From Diphasiastrum complanatum (lineage: Eukaryota > Streptophyta > Lycopodiopsida > Lycopodiales > Lycopodiaceae): a DNA stretch of 64,000 nucleotides. The translations under genes were made by a program, and so were the position numbers. A model generated the notes under the pieces. It saw nothing but the letters and a program-made list of their open reading frames with translations. It had not been told where the DNA came from and searched no databases. Numbering within the stretch: position 1 is the first letter of the stretch; each line of letters starts with the position of its first letter. Positions 21,435 through 32,964 of the stretch are shown piece by piece. The stretch lies in contig CM055107.1 in assembly GCA_029204225.1 (NCBI GenBank), forward strand, positions 3,662,706 to 3,726,705. The letters run 5' to 3'.

Positions 21435-22340
21435 CTAGCTCCAAATTGCCACCTTTCCTTTTGTTTGTTGAAGCCCTTTGAAACCAACCTCTTGATCATC
21501 AACTTGACCATCAAAGTCATTGAACAGAATTTGTTTTCCAGATCCATTACTTGATTTTCCAGTATGAAAACCATGAGAACCAATATCCACTTGCATAGCA
21601 TCATCTACACAAGAAAATTCTCCAAAACATGTGAGTAAAGCAAAATGAGTCGCTTCCACTTGCTTACCTTTCTCTTGATCATCAAAGATATCAAAGATAT
21701 GAATATCTTCAGACCTGGACCTCTGGAAATGCTCCCTCTCAAACATATGATCAAGATCCAACAAGATCTCATCAATGCTTGATCTCGAATTTCCACAAAG
21801 GTTAGTGAAAACAATGTCACCAATGTCACCATCATAAATCAAAAGATAGATTCCAAACTTTCCATCCAACATGAAGTAGAGTAGGTGAAGATGAGTATCA
21901 AACCTAATAAATCCAGCCTTCTGGAGTCCATAAAATCCCTCAATAAGCTCACCAATGAGATCTCCCTTGCCTTGAAGAAATTGTCTTTTGATTTGCTCCA
22001 TGTAGTCTTCTCCAACCAACCTTTTGCCATCTTGAGTGATCAATTCGCAATCATAGAGTCCTTTGAGTTGATGAAGAGATGTGAGATCCATGCCTTGGAT
22101 CCTCCCAAGAACCAATCTTCCATTGCTCTTTCCTTCATAAGACTCCCTCTTAATGATTGCATCATAAGAAGTATAAATCTCAAAAACATTAGAAGCCATG
22201 AGAAAAATGATTAGTACCTTCAACATAAGGATGATTGAAGTACTCTCTTTTTTCAAACAAAAACATCTACTCAATGTTTTAGGTAATAACTCATATGATA
22301 ATGATTCTTCCTCACTATCATTCACAATGACATCATTCAA
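21435..22340 (-). CDS. Long ORF inside copia family 2 in place of pol
   Basis: 301-aa open frame downstream of the gag-protease ORF. Its C-terminal part, EKGKQVEATHFALLTCFGEF plus SCVDDAM, aligns with the integrase-RT linker of the family at 52.12 kb (DKGKQVEGNPSSSFALISSF, SCVEDAL). The preceding 200 residues (RLVLGRIQGMDLTSLHQLKG, GDLIGELIEGFYGLQKAG) show no integrase or RT motifs. I do not recognise them. This suggests a non-autonomous derivative whose pol was replaced by other sequence, possibly captured or regulatory. Confidence 0.5.
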   Translation of the reverse strand: MNDVIVNDSEEESLSYELLPKTLSRCFCLKKESTSIILMLKVLIIFLMASNVFEIYTSYDAIIKRESYEGKSNGRLVLGRIQGMDLTSLHQLKGLYDCELITQDGKRLVGEDYMEQIKRQFLQGKGDLIGELIEGFYGLQKAGFIRFDTHLHLLYFMLDGKFGIYLLIYDGDIGDIVFTNLCGNSRSSIDEILLDLDHMFEREHFQRSRSEDIHIFDIFDDQEKGKQVEATHFALLTCFGEFSCVDDAMQVDIGSHGFHTGKSSNGSGKQILFNDFDGQVDDQEVGFKGLQQTKGKVAIWS

Positions 22341-22520
22341 AGTACATCCTACTTTGAACTCTTCACATACTTCTCTTCTTCTTGACTTGTGACTATCTTC
22401 CTTGCCAAGTCTCTTGATAGAACCATTTGATCTACTCTCTTTATGAAGACATGTGACACCACTTGCTGGAAAAATGACTTTCTTGGAATCATAACAAAAG
22501 AATGTAGAAGAACCACCTCC

Positions 22521-23738
22521 TTAATGCATGCACCTAGCAACATCATTTTCCATATGATCAAAGAAATCATTAACAACAATCTTTTCCAAGGAAGAACCTT
22601 CACCTCCATTGATGAAGTTAGCTCTTTCCTTACCTTTTGCATGCTTGCACTTGACATCAAGTCTTGCTTTCCTATTAGTAGAGAGACAAATAGGAATTGA
22701 ACCAATACCTTCAATCACACACTCACCACCATTGGCCATTTGAATTGCTTTCTTGGCTCCATCATAAGTGACCAAAGAAGTAAAAAACTTCTTGTGACTA
22801 GTCATGTGTGAACTAGCTCCACTATCAATCCACCATGAATCTTTGTCACCTACACTTGATATTAGACTTGAAGAACACATCAAAAGAGAATCACCACCAC
22901 CTAGATCCTCATCATTAGTAGTAAAGTTGATTTGCTTGCTACCTTCATCTCTTTGCTTCTTCAAACATTCATTTGCAAAATGCCCTTTGATTCCACAATA
23001 GAAGCATTTTAACTTAGACTTATCTTTCTTTTTGCCAAAAGAAGAAGTCTCACCTTGATCTTGTCCTTTAGACCACTTGCCTTTTCCTTTGCCCTTGAAC
23101 TTGCCTTTGATGAACATAGCCTCCTCTTCATAATGAGATGTCGATGTAGATCCACCTCTTCTTGATTGAAGACTATACTCCTCATTCACCAAGATCTCTT
23201 GCAAATCCACAATACTTGGCAAAGTTTTTTGAATAGCAAAACTTTGAACAAGATTAGCATGATCATCCAACAAGCCATTAAGTATAACTTGAACAAGTTC
23301 TACCTCCTTAATGCTTTCATCAATACATGCTAACTCATCATTGAATGCCTTAACCCTCAAAACAAAAGCATGAGTATTCTCTTCCTTCTTTTGAAAATTT
23401 TGAAAGATTTGCCTCCTAAGAGTAAGCACTCTTGATGTAGACTTGGATTCATAAAGCTTCTTCAAAGCTTCCCAAGCCTCCAAAGATGATGTGCACTTAC
23501 CAACTTCCTTGAGAAGTTCATTGGTAACATTCATCTTAATCATGTGTAGAGCTTTCTTTGCTCTCTTGTCATACCTCACTTTATCTTGAGGTGCTTGAGG
23601 CCTCTCCTCCACACCTGCAACAATCTCCATCAACTCATTCATCTCCAATAAGGACTCCATCCTCACCTTCCAAGTACAATAGTTGATTGAGGTAAGCCTA
23701 TCATTGCTCTCCAGCATGAATCCACCACTTGTAGCCAT
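22521..23738 (-). CDS. Copia family 2 Gag-protease ORF
   Basis: Uninterrupted 405-aa ORF from ATG. It has the copia gag opening (NYCTWKVRMESLL), the conserved gag core (EAWEALKKLYESKS, LNGLLDDHANLVQSFA), a basic Gly/Lys stretch, a CCHC knuckle CFYCGIKGHFANEC and the protease motif WWIDSGASSHM. Protease is expected to cut the polyprotein inside the particle. The C-terminal 60 residues leave the copia pattern, and no integrase follows. The unbroken frame suggests a young insertion. Confidence 0.9.
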   Translation of the reverse strand: MATSGGFMLESNDRLTSINYCTWKVRMESLLEMNELMEIVAGVEERPQAPQDKVRYDKRAKKALHMIKMNVTNELLKEVGKCTSSLEAWEALKKLYESKSTSRVLTLRRQIFQNFQKKEENTHAFVLRVKAFNDELACIDESIKEVELVQVILNGLLDDHANLVQSFAIQKTLPSIVDLQEILVNEEYSLQSRRGGSTSTSHYEEEAMFIKGKFKGKGKGKWSKGQDQGETSSFGKKKDKSKLKCFYCGIKGHFANECLKKQRDEGSKQINFTTNDEDLGGGDSLLMCSSSLISSVGDKDSWWIDSGASSHMTSHKKFFTSLVTYDGAKKAIQMANGGECVIEGIGSIPICLSTNRKARLDVKCKHAKGKERANFINGGEGSSLEKIVVNDFFDHMENDVARCMH

Positions 23739-24029
23739 GTTGGAGTGACCTGATCTTCTCTTTCAACCTGTTCCAATGCACAAAGCACTCTCTTGAATGT
23801 CAACAAATGAACTCAAGAAGATATCACAAAGATATGGAACCTCTCACATCTCTTCTGGCACTTCTAACTAGAAAATCAACACATAGAATAGTGAAATCTT
23901 GATCAACCTATAATCTATCCTCAATCTAATGATTCTTCCCACTTCCTAAGATTGAAACACACTCAAATGAAGTTCAGCAACCTCACAAACTAGAGATCCA
24001 ATCAAAAGTCTTGGGATCGTAAAGCTATC

Positions 24030-25060
24030 ATGCTTTGAGAGGGAGCTGAAGAAATGAAATGTTTCTAACTACAGAGCCTTGTTAGCTTTCAGCCCTCAAC
24101 TTGACAAAGATGTTCGCGAACTCGAAAATTTGGAGACACGAAACATGAAGAGTTTCGCGAACATGAAAGTCAAAGAAAACGAGGACGAACGATTCACGAA
24201 CATGAAAGTCAACGAAGACAAAGACGAATGGTTCGCAAACACGAAAGATCCACGAACGAGATTCCTTCGCGGTCTAGTATGAGAGAAAGGCATACGAGCA
24301 AAATGCGAAACCCGTTTTTTCCTCACACTCCCAAGAGTACTAGCAAGATCACGCAAGTACCCATAAGTACAAAGATTTGATCTGATGGCATGATGTCAGC
24401 ATATACTTCCTAGGTCGTGGCTAATCTGCCACTCTTGTAACTCCCTGATTAGTTGCTTAATCACTCTAATCTTAGATTTACAAGAGTGACTGTACTCACT
24501 GGAACATACTTGACATATAGATCAACAGAATATACATATTGCAAAAGCAAGAGAAGAAGTCTGATGCTAGTAAGCAATCAAGACAAAATACAGATAGCAA
24601 CTCTGCCTGCGTGCGGGATGAGCTCTATGATCAGGATCCATAGAAATCCAAGAGTCCGCTAGTAAGCGAGATATACATCTGTGAGAGAAGTGTTTCTCTC
24701 ACGCCAACGCACTGTGTGGATTTGCATGCAGTACTTGAAAAAATCAGAGAAAGATCAATATAGATGACCTTCTTGTTGCGTATGATCTTGAATGTGAATG
24801 CATATGCTGTTTACTTTGTATGTCTGAGTTTTTCTTGTACATGTGAATTCCACACTTTGGTTGAAGTTATGATGAATGTTGTATTAAATTTATGAACGTA
24901 GATCAGCAGTGACTGACTACACTCTGGAGGATTGTAGGAGTGACTCAACTGGCAGTGTCCAGCGGTCGCATCTGAACTCCATCTGAACTGAAGAGAGTCA
25001 TGATTGATTCGCCTTTGCAAAAGTTTCGCGAATCCGACAAATTTCTCATCCCTGATACAC
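24030..25060 (+). mobile_element. Copia family 4 LTR copy 1
   Basis: Starts after the polypurine-like GAGAGGGAGCTGAAGAA (about 24037), also present on the minus strand at 48.2 kb next to copia pol. Its 3' part (GTAAGCGAGATATACATCTG and CACTCTGGAGGATTGTAGGA) recurs in the copies at 25.1-26.8 kb. It includes a 39-bp tandem repeat (24154-24240). Confidence 0.7.
24154..24245 (+). repeat. 39-bp tandem repeat with TTCNNGAA palindromes
   Basis: Units begin at 24154, 24193 and 24232 (the last partial), each with TTCRCGAACATGAAAGTCAA or a variant. TTCGCGAA or TTCACGAA occurs at 24113, 24154 and 24193, the inverted-GAA core of heat-shock elements. Confidence 0.8.
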
Positions 25061-25061
25061 T

Positions 25062-26783
25062 ATTGAGAATAATCAAACAGAAGTTTAGATGGAATTCAAT
25101 TTTGTCTGCTAGCTACTGCTTGCTAGATCAGATCTACAATCCTCCAAAGTGTGGGCAGACACTGTTGACCTACGTTATAATTTGTTTTGGCATTCCACAG
25201 GGTAAAACCAGTGTGTGAAATAAAGAATAAACAGCTACTAACGAACATATAACAATTAGACATCAAAGCACTCAAGATTATACAACATGTGCATTAGAGC
25301 TACTATATTATCAATGATCTCTTTCTCATAGAGAGAGCGCTGCATGACAGACCCACACAGTGTGTTGGCATGAAAGAATCTATGTCTTTCGTGAAATCAA
25401 AACCATCTCGCTTACTGTGGACTTCTTGGACATCGGCTAGCAACACAGTGCTTAGCTCAGATTGGTATACTACCAAAGAAAAAATTCATACATTTTCTCT
25501 GATACTTAATCTCTCAATTTCAATCTACATGTATTAGATGGAGTGAGGACACGTTTATGCTAATCAAGGATTACAAAAACGACGGATTAGACACACTCCA
25601 ATGATATCCAGATTGTCTGTGGAGGATGATGTCCTCCTGGTACTTTCCTGATCTCTCTTGTACTTTGGTCGTGAAGATCCATTGCCTTTCAGCCTTGTGT
25701 CTTCTTCGTTGAGCTTCTTTGGGTCCACGAACATTTTACCTTCATGTTCGGGTGTCCTTCAGTCCACAAATCTTTTACATTCGCCTTCGGGTATCCTTCA
25801 GTCCTCAAAACTTTGGTCTTCATGCTCGGAGAACTCTCTTGCGTTTCCGCAGACTTGAGCTCGAAAGCTAGCAAAGCTTTGTGGCTCAAAACATTTTGTT
25901 TCTTCAAGGGAACTGAAGAAACAAAATGTTTCACGCCACAAAGCTTTGCTAGCTTTCAACCTCCTGTCTGAAGAAATACAAAGAATCTGCCCACATGCAG
26001 AAAACCACCTCATGTCACAACTGCCACATAACCGTTTCAGCCGAACAAGACATGAAGGCAAATACCTCGAAGGTCAAATGTTCGAAGACCAAAGGAGCTC
26101 AAAGTCAAAGTCGAAAGTTGAACGAGACACGAAGGCGAAGAAGACTGGAAGACCGAAAGGCGGCAGATCTTCACGCTCCAAGTACAACCAAGATCAAGCA
26201 AAGTACCAGGAGGACAACCACCTCCACGGACGATGTTGACATGTTCAGAGCACCATTAGAACGTGCCTAACCAGCCATTCTTGTAATCTCAGATTAGATT
26301 AAACCCTTTCTCTCTCCATCTATATAATTAGATTGAAGATAAGAGAATTGGTTGGATTGTCAATTGGTTGAGTGTCAACCTGAGCTAAGCATAGTGTTGC
26401 TGAGTAGACGTCCAAGAAGTCTGCTAGTAAGTGAGACAATCTAACATTATTCATGAGAGACATAGCTTCTCTTGTGCCGATGCATTGTGTGGGTTTGTTA
26501 GAACAACGCTCTTACAAAATGGATCATTGATAATACAGTAGCTTAAATGCACATGTAGTTTCAACTTGAATGATCTCGAATGCTTGGATGTTTGATTGTT
26601 GTCTATGCATGTTCAGTTGTTTATTCTTTATTCCGCACACTAGTTCATCTTTGTCTAATGCCTAAACGAATTATAACGTAGGTCAACAATGTTTGTCTAC
26701 ACTCTGGAGGATTGTAGATCTAATCTAGCAGGCAGTAGCCGGCATTCAGAATCGAACTCCATCCGGGTTCTCAATAATGGTAT
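25062..26783. repeat. Two family 4 LTRs head to head (long inverted repeat)
   Basis: A minus-oriented LTR (about 25062-25908) abuts a plus-oriented LTR (about 25910-26783). At the centre, GCTAGCAAAGCTTTGTGG (about 25868) is mirrored by CCACAAAGCTTTGCTAGC (about 25937). The outer ends both hold the GGAGGATTGTAGATC-type segment. The plus arm is followed by TGGTATCAAAAGAGC, a variant copia primer-binding site. Confidence 0.75.
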
Positions 26784-26789
26784 CAAAAG

Positions 26790-28390
26790 AGCGACTGAAA
26801 TTCATGTCACATCAAACCGCTCTATTTTTCTATTTTCTCAATAGAAGAACATTTCTAATAGGATCTTGAAGGAAATTCACATAGTAGTTTAAACATTTTA
26901 TACACTTGAATTTTGTCTTTGGAATCAGTTCCAAAAGTTGTTGATTAAATCATTGTATAGGTCCAGTTTGTTTGAGATATTCAAATGATTTCATGTAAAA
27001 TCTTGTAACATTATCAATATATGCAATCTTTGTGAATTAATATGCATGAGTGTCCCACCATGCTTGAATGTGTCTTTGAAATCACAATAAAGCAAAGTGG
27101 ATTTTATCCCTGTACTGCGATGGTATCTTGGTGTTTCGTCTGAAAAGTGTCATCAAAAATATTCTCAGAATCATGGACTTGCTCGAATCCTATTTCGGGG
27201 GATTGAAATTCAAAGGGCGCTTTTTACAAGTAGAGGTGAGAAAGTCCTCCAAATCCAAGGTAGAGACTCCAAATGTCCTCCAGGCAATTTGCAAGCTCCA
27301 AGATGCTCCCCAACTCCAAGCTAGGATGCCTCCACCTGGAAGTAAGGATCTGCAAGCCTCCAAGGATCTCTCCTCCACCTATGTCCCTACTCTTAAACAC
27401 AAAGATAGATAACAAGTTGGCCTCAAGTATTCACCACCCAACCATAGCTAGATCTAGGCTCCAAGCAAGACCTATCTAGCACCCCCTTGCTAACCATAAA
27501 CAAATCACAAGCATACCACAACAGACTATAGCATTCTCAAGACCCAAACCCTACTTATGTCCCATACATAAGCAAGATCCAAACCCTAAGCATACTACAC
27601 ACAAGAAAGTACTCTACACACTAGTAGCAACACTAGTGCATAAGCAAAGCAAGCAAGAGAAATCTCTCCTCTCCCCAATGGGCGCCCTACTACCATCATA
27701 TAGATGGCCCATGGACCCCTCCAGTGCACTATGGAGTTCCATGCCCATCCAATGAGAGAGAGAGAAGCCTAGGGGAGTTAAAGAACCTCCAAGAACCTCC
27801 ATAGGCTTATGGAAAGTCAAGAGACTCATTCCATAACCTATGACTCTTTGAATGCCTTTCTTGTGGGAGTTGGGAACTCACTGGACCCATTGGAAGTGCG
27901 CCCTCCTACTAGGTCCCAATGCCCAAGTTGTGCATATAGACTTTGGTCCTAGACCATTAAAGTGATATGGTTCAAGGTTGAGGCCCAAGGTTTAGAAAAA
28001 TAGTCATCCAATGACTTTCTAACACCTCTCTAGGTTCCATACCTCCATCCAAGGCATAGACACCTACCTGCCCTTTACCAAGGACAATAGTACCTTAATC
28101 TAAGACACCTACTCTTAATCCTAAGGGTACCCCTTATCCAAGGGTCACGTGACTCCATACCTCCGACCAAGGTATAGTCACTTGCCTGTCCTTATCCAAA
28201 GGCACATACCCTTATCCTAAGGGTAACTTTCCATTTAGCCCCCAACACTAAATGGACCAATAGGGGTCTGAAGTCCTGCTAGTTACATAGGTATGTAACA
28301 ACGCTGGACTTTGGGCCATGTCAAAAACTTCTGAGGTCCCAAGGGAGTCAGAATCATCGAACATGTCCATAAACTGTTTTGAGAGACAGT
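26790..28390. other. No gene recognised
   Basis: Low-complexity, CTCCAAG-rich and CCAAGG-rich sequence without a convincing frame. Short frames at 27.1-27.5 and 27.6-27.8 kb show no motif. Confidence 0.6.
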
Positions 28391-28399
28391 CTCTCCATT

Positions 28400-28565
28400 T
28401 TCAAGAGTTTATACTCGTCTTGATTCTTCAGAAATGAGCACACTTTGGAGTGCTTCCAAACTTGGTAGCTCCTCTTTAATGACATAACTCTGAACAAGGT
28501 TGTCATATTCCTCCTTTAACCCATTAAGTATGACTTGAAAAAGTTCATTTTGGTTGATGGAGTCT
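28400..28565 (-). mobile_element. Copia gag fragment
   Basis: The minus-strand translation resembles the copia gag segment with the pattern SINQNELFQVILNGLKEEYDN. It is only about 50 codons long and is cut by the next ORF. Confidence 0.55.
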
Positions 28566-28566
28566 C

Positions 28567-29337
28567 CTATGCATGACAACGTACACGGCGACGACTATGA
28601 AGATGCCTAGTGAGAGAAGACTCTACCGGTGCTTCTTCATAGATTGACATCACGGTATGGGCATTGAACCCACGAAGCCTGTCCTCCACGTAAGAGGTGG
28701 ATAATAGCGAGAGAAGAGGCCCAACCGCAAATTGCTGCTCGGTGTTACCCTTAATTGCCCTCTTCAACTCTCCAAAAACCGTCTTATACCAGTTATAAGA
28801 CTCGAGGGGACCAGATCCTATCTTGTAGTTGGAGTCGACAATACGGTGCAGGATCTGTGAGGAAATATGTTCATTCCATCAGGAAGTTGTTCAGGAGCTG
28901 GGCTGGATGATGGAATCTTGGATGGAATCTAGGAGATACCCGTCATGAGTCCAGTAGTACTCGATGGAGATGTCTACAAACGGCTTGATCACGTTCTTGG
29001 CATGCTTATGGTTTGGAGATGGCTCCTTACCAGATGTGATTCATATGGCTGCAAGGGCGGCTTCAGTAACACGCATCTTGTGTGTGGTAGTCTGGAAAGT
29101 AATATAAAAATTAGACTTGGCCTCAGTCCAAGTGCTAAAGGCCATGGTAATGAAATGCATATTTATTTTCTAGAGAAGGCTCGCTCATAGATTTCCATTG
29201 TCGTGAGCAAAGGCCCGGCAAGGGTCATCCACTGAGCAACCATGCTCGCGCTAGGAAGCAACATGTTGTCCGTGGCAGTTGGAACATCACGATAGAAAGA
29301 GTATCGCGGAGGCTGAGAGGTATCGATAGAAGACATG
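28567..29337 (-). pseudogene. Broken ORF of unknown family
   Basis: Coding-like minus-strand pieces: RYSFYRDVPTATDNMLLPSA (near 29.3 kb), IKPFVDISIEYYWTHDGYLL (near 28.97 kb) and SYNWYKTVFGELKRAIKGN (near 28.78 kb), ending SLTRHLHSRRR. They are separated by stops and a frame change. It could be a retroelement gag or a captured gene; I do not recognise it. Confidence 0.4.
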
Positions 29338-29689
29338 ATGACTAGAAGTGAGTGTGAGTGCATATCAGAAGGCAGGAAAAAGTTGGTAGAAAGTTTTGGT
29401 CACGAAATTTTTTTGCAAGAGCTCCGCTAGTGCAAGTGACAAATGAATCGAATTCAACCTACTTATAGGTGAATTTGGAGGGTCCATTAGACAGAGTACT
29501 AGTTTGGGTGATCAATTCTGGACAAAAATTTGCAGGCTTGCTCAGTATTGTGAAAATAGCTTCCAAAATTCTCAACAAAGGTTTTAGTCAAAAATAGCAG
29601 TCTGGCGAAGGTCAACATTCGTTTAAAGCCATGTTTTGCCTGAAATTACAGTAATCTGAAGGGCCTCCCACCAACAGTAATCCAACACA

Positions 29690-30713
29690 CCATACCCTTG
29701 GTGATGGAGCAGTCCCCAAGGTGAGTCGTTATTACCGCTGCAACCCAAACTATACAGAGCTGATCAAGCAAGAGTTGCAGAAGCTGTTAAATGTTGATTT
29801 CATTTATGAAATCTAGCAAACTGAATGGGTATCACCGATAGTTATAGTACCCAAGAAGAACGACAAAATGCGAATTTGTGTGAATCTTAAGGCACTAAAC
29901 GCAGTCACCAAAAAGGATCATTTTCCTTTACCCTTTACAACAAGTGTTCTTGTTAGGGTAGCTGGAGCCGAAGCCTACAGTTTTCTGGACGGCTTCAGCG
30001 GGTACAATCAAGTGAAGATAGCACCTCAAGACCAGCATAAGACAGCATTTGCCATGGAATGGAGAACCTATGCCTATAAGGTGATGCCATTCGGACTTTG
30101 CAATGCCCCAAGCACTTTCCAGCAAGTCATGTAGGCGGCATTCAAAGAGTATTTGCAGAAATTTTCGGAAATTTTCTTGGACGATCTGTGCGTGCATGGA
30201 CCAAACTCTGAACACTTATCCAATCTGGAGAAGGTGCTACAAAAATGCTGCGAATTCCAAGTCTCCTTGAATCCAAAAAAATGTCAATTTTGGGTTACAT
30301 ATGGCTTGATTCTTGGCCATATAGTGTCTAGACACGGGATCACCACAGACCTATCGAAAATCAGGATCATTGTTGATCTACCACCACCAGGAACGATCCG
30401 TGAGGTCTACATCTTTATGGATCACGCTAACTATTACATGATTTTCATCCTAGATTTTGCGGAGTTAGCATGACCAATTTACAAACTCACAACGGATCCA
30501 CATTGGAATGAGAAAGCCCTAAAGGCTTTCCAAAAGCTTAAAGATGCCTTGGTCTCAGCACCAATCTTACTTCCGCCCAATTGGTCCATTGGGTTTTATG
30601 TGCATACAGACGCATCGAAGTATGCAATAGGAGCAGTCTTAAACTAGCCAGGAGAACACAAAAAAGATTTTTCGATACGATTTGCAAGCCGACATGCAAG
30701 ATAATATCCAATG
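29690..30713 (+). mobile_element. Ty3/gypsy RT-RNase H fragment
   Basis: Reads SRYYRCNPNYTELIKQELQK, RICVNLKALNAVTKKDHFPL, YSFLDGFSGYNQV, MPFGLCNAPSTFQQVM, then the catalytic box IFLDDLCVHG and GFYVHTDASKYAIGAVL (RNase H). TAG stops occur near 29816, 30132 and 30646. The frame breaks off at about 30713, where an LTR begins. Confidence 0.92.
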
Positions 30714-31222
30714 TAGGCTTTGTAGGTTTAGAAGGAGCTATTAGCCTTAAGAACAAGGCGGTTCTCCTCTTTAGGCCCTCCAAAGTAACTAATAAGGATA
30801 ATAGGCCGATAAGGGCCCCATGTAGTCTAGATAACACTTAACAAGGGCTAACTATCCCTCAAGATAGTTAATTTAAGTTAAGTGAGAGCATTGTCTATAA
30901 CCAAGCAAGAGACATCAATTTGTGAATCTTTTGGCTCATTTGCAAGTGAGAGCTTCTTGCTTCCTCCTTGTGAATGTGAGCCATAGGAATCTCCATTGCT
31001 AGGTCTCATGTGCCCTATTTACATGAACTCATGCTCCTATTACCATTCATTGTACTCTCTATATCATTGCTAATGTAATTCCATTGTGATCTCCATGTTT
31101 CTAGCTTTCTATTGATATGTTATCATGATTGTCTTGTACTTTTCTTGCTTCTAGCTTTACTATCATTGTTATTGCTATGAGTTTGAGATTTGGCACATGA
31201 CATTTCTTGATATCAGAGCATA
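30714..31222 (+). mobile_element. Probable copia LTR with primer-binding site
   Basis: Sequence from TGTAGGCTTTG (about 30714) ends near ACATTTCTTGATATCAGAGCA (31202-31222), where TGATATCAGAGC matches the tRNA-Met site with one change. It interrupts the gypsy RNase H. The left border is approximate. Confidence 0.55.
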
Positions 31223-32960
31223 GATCCTAAATTTATGATGATTCTATGTGAATTTCATTAGATTTGATAAGTTTATTGCATTTGTAGCTTTCTTTTGATT
31301 AATTTCATTTGTCCATCTATAGATTTTGAAACTTCTATAGAGCCCTAGAAGTTGATTGGCTATTAACCTACACTCACATAATTGAAATAGATTGGGATCG
31401 ATCTTAGTGTATGAAATTTCTTCAAGACATGATTGTGCTTATCATCTATAGTTTAGAAGGTGTGAATCTATGTTGTATGAGTCTCTAGAATGGTGGTACA
31501 TTTAATAGATGAATATTCAATTGAATGGGTTCGATGAGATGAGCATTCTAAAATAGTTGGGCATGGACAGTTATAAATAGGTATGCCATTGTTCTAGTTG
31601 TAAATTGTAGCGATTGTCCAAATTATTTTTTGTGACAACAATAGTTTACTCATTTTTTGTTGACACCTTGTAACATATTAATGGTACTAGAATTTGTAAT
31701 CTACAAAAATATACATTGTACAATGGAAAATCGGATGAGGCTAAATGGGAGCTCCAGGCTCCAATATGTCAACAAGACGTATAAGGTGGGGTTTAAGTAT
31801 GCATCATAGTTGTTGTAGTTCAACCTTGTTGGTCATTTTGTTCAACTAACTTCATTATGTACATTTTACGGCCCAAGAATACACAATCTAAACTTGAATT
31901 TGCACCTACATAGGCACAACACTAACTCTTACCTATTACTGGATCTATTTTACCTAGTGATTTACATCAGGCAGTTGGTTTTGAGTAATTAGTTTAATAA
32001 TTAATTTCTGACTTACATCGGGTATTTGGTTTTAAGTAATCAGCTTACTATTCTAAGTTCTACTTAGCTTTTAGATAGCTTTATTCATTTCTGCCGTTTT
32101 ACGGTATTTTATTTTAAATACTTTAATCTTCTTGTTTGATCATGGGTTTTCCCATCATTTTTAATAAAATCAGGGTTAATTATTATTCTTACCAAACTCG
32201 ACGACCATAGAAAGTATTAGACACATTTATTTTATTTTGTCCAAAGATGTGTAGCATGTTGAATAGAACCCGACATGTGTCATCAAAGGAATTTAACAAA
32301 AAATGGATCAATGGGACAGTAGGGATTCAAACTCTTGCAACAATCCATTTTAACACTTACCACCCAAGCGTGAAAAAAAGGGATGGTCCGTTGCCCATTA
32401 TTTCACTTGTCAAGGCTTACAAAATGGATGGCAAGATAAAGGGAGCAGGACTAGTGGAATACAACCCTTCAGGGGTGGTGTTTACTTCTTTTATGTTCCA
32501 AACCATATCTAGTTGCCAAAATTTGCTCTCAAACTTGGCATATTATGAAATATAGATACAATCGATGTAGATATGCAATGGAAGCATCATCAATTGTAGA
32601 TTGGCTGATCTGAAGAAAAACATTGGACTAGACTTGAAGAAGAAAGCCACTGAGATTTATTTCACAATATCTCTACACTGATCCTTCGACCTGTACATTG
32701 GTATTAGAAATCCAAGACACTTCTGTCAACCAAAAAAAAGAACATAAATCTGACTAGTTTGGCACAGGCAGACAGGTATCCAAAAAGTGTCTAGTATACA
32801 CGGAAAGCAGTCTCAGAAGAAATTTTAGTCTTAAATATATATGTTGATAGCAGCCATTTTCCTAGTCTAGACTCAGAGTGCATTTACCAATAGATTACGG
32901 GACCAAGAGGACTTGATAGAGCAAGGGAGTCGTCATTTTTTACAACACTTTACAGTTTTA
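31223..32960. other. No gene recognised
   Basis: Probably retroelement leader and unclassified sequence. One 102-codon open frame (32247-32555) has no recognisable motif. Confidence 0.5.
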
Positions 32961-32964
32961 GACT

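Noticed and set aside
24154-24245. CRISPR-like array
   Set aside because: Units of 39 bp are adjacent with no spacers; it is a tandem repeat in an LTR of a plant genome.
32247-32555. 102-aa ORF as a gene
   Set aside because: No motif, no exon context and surrounded by retroelement debris.
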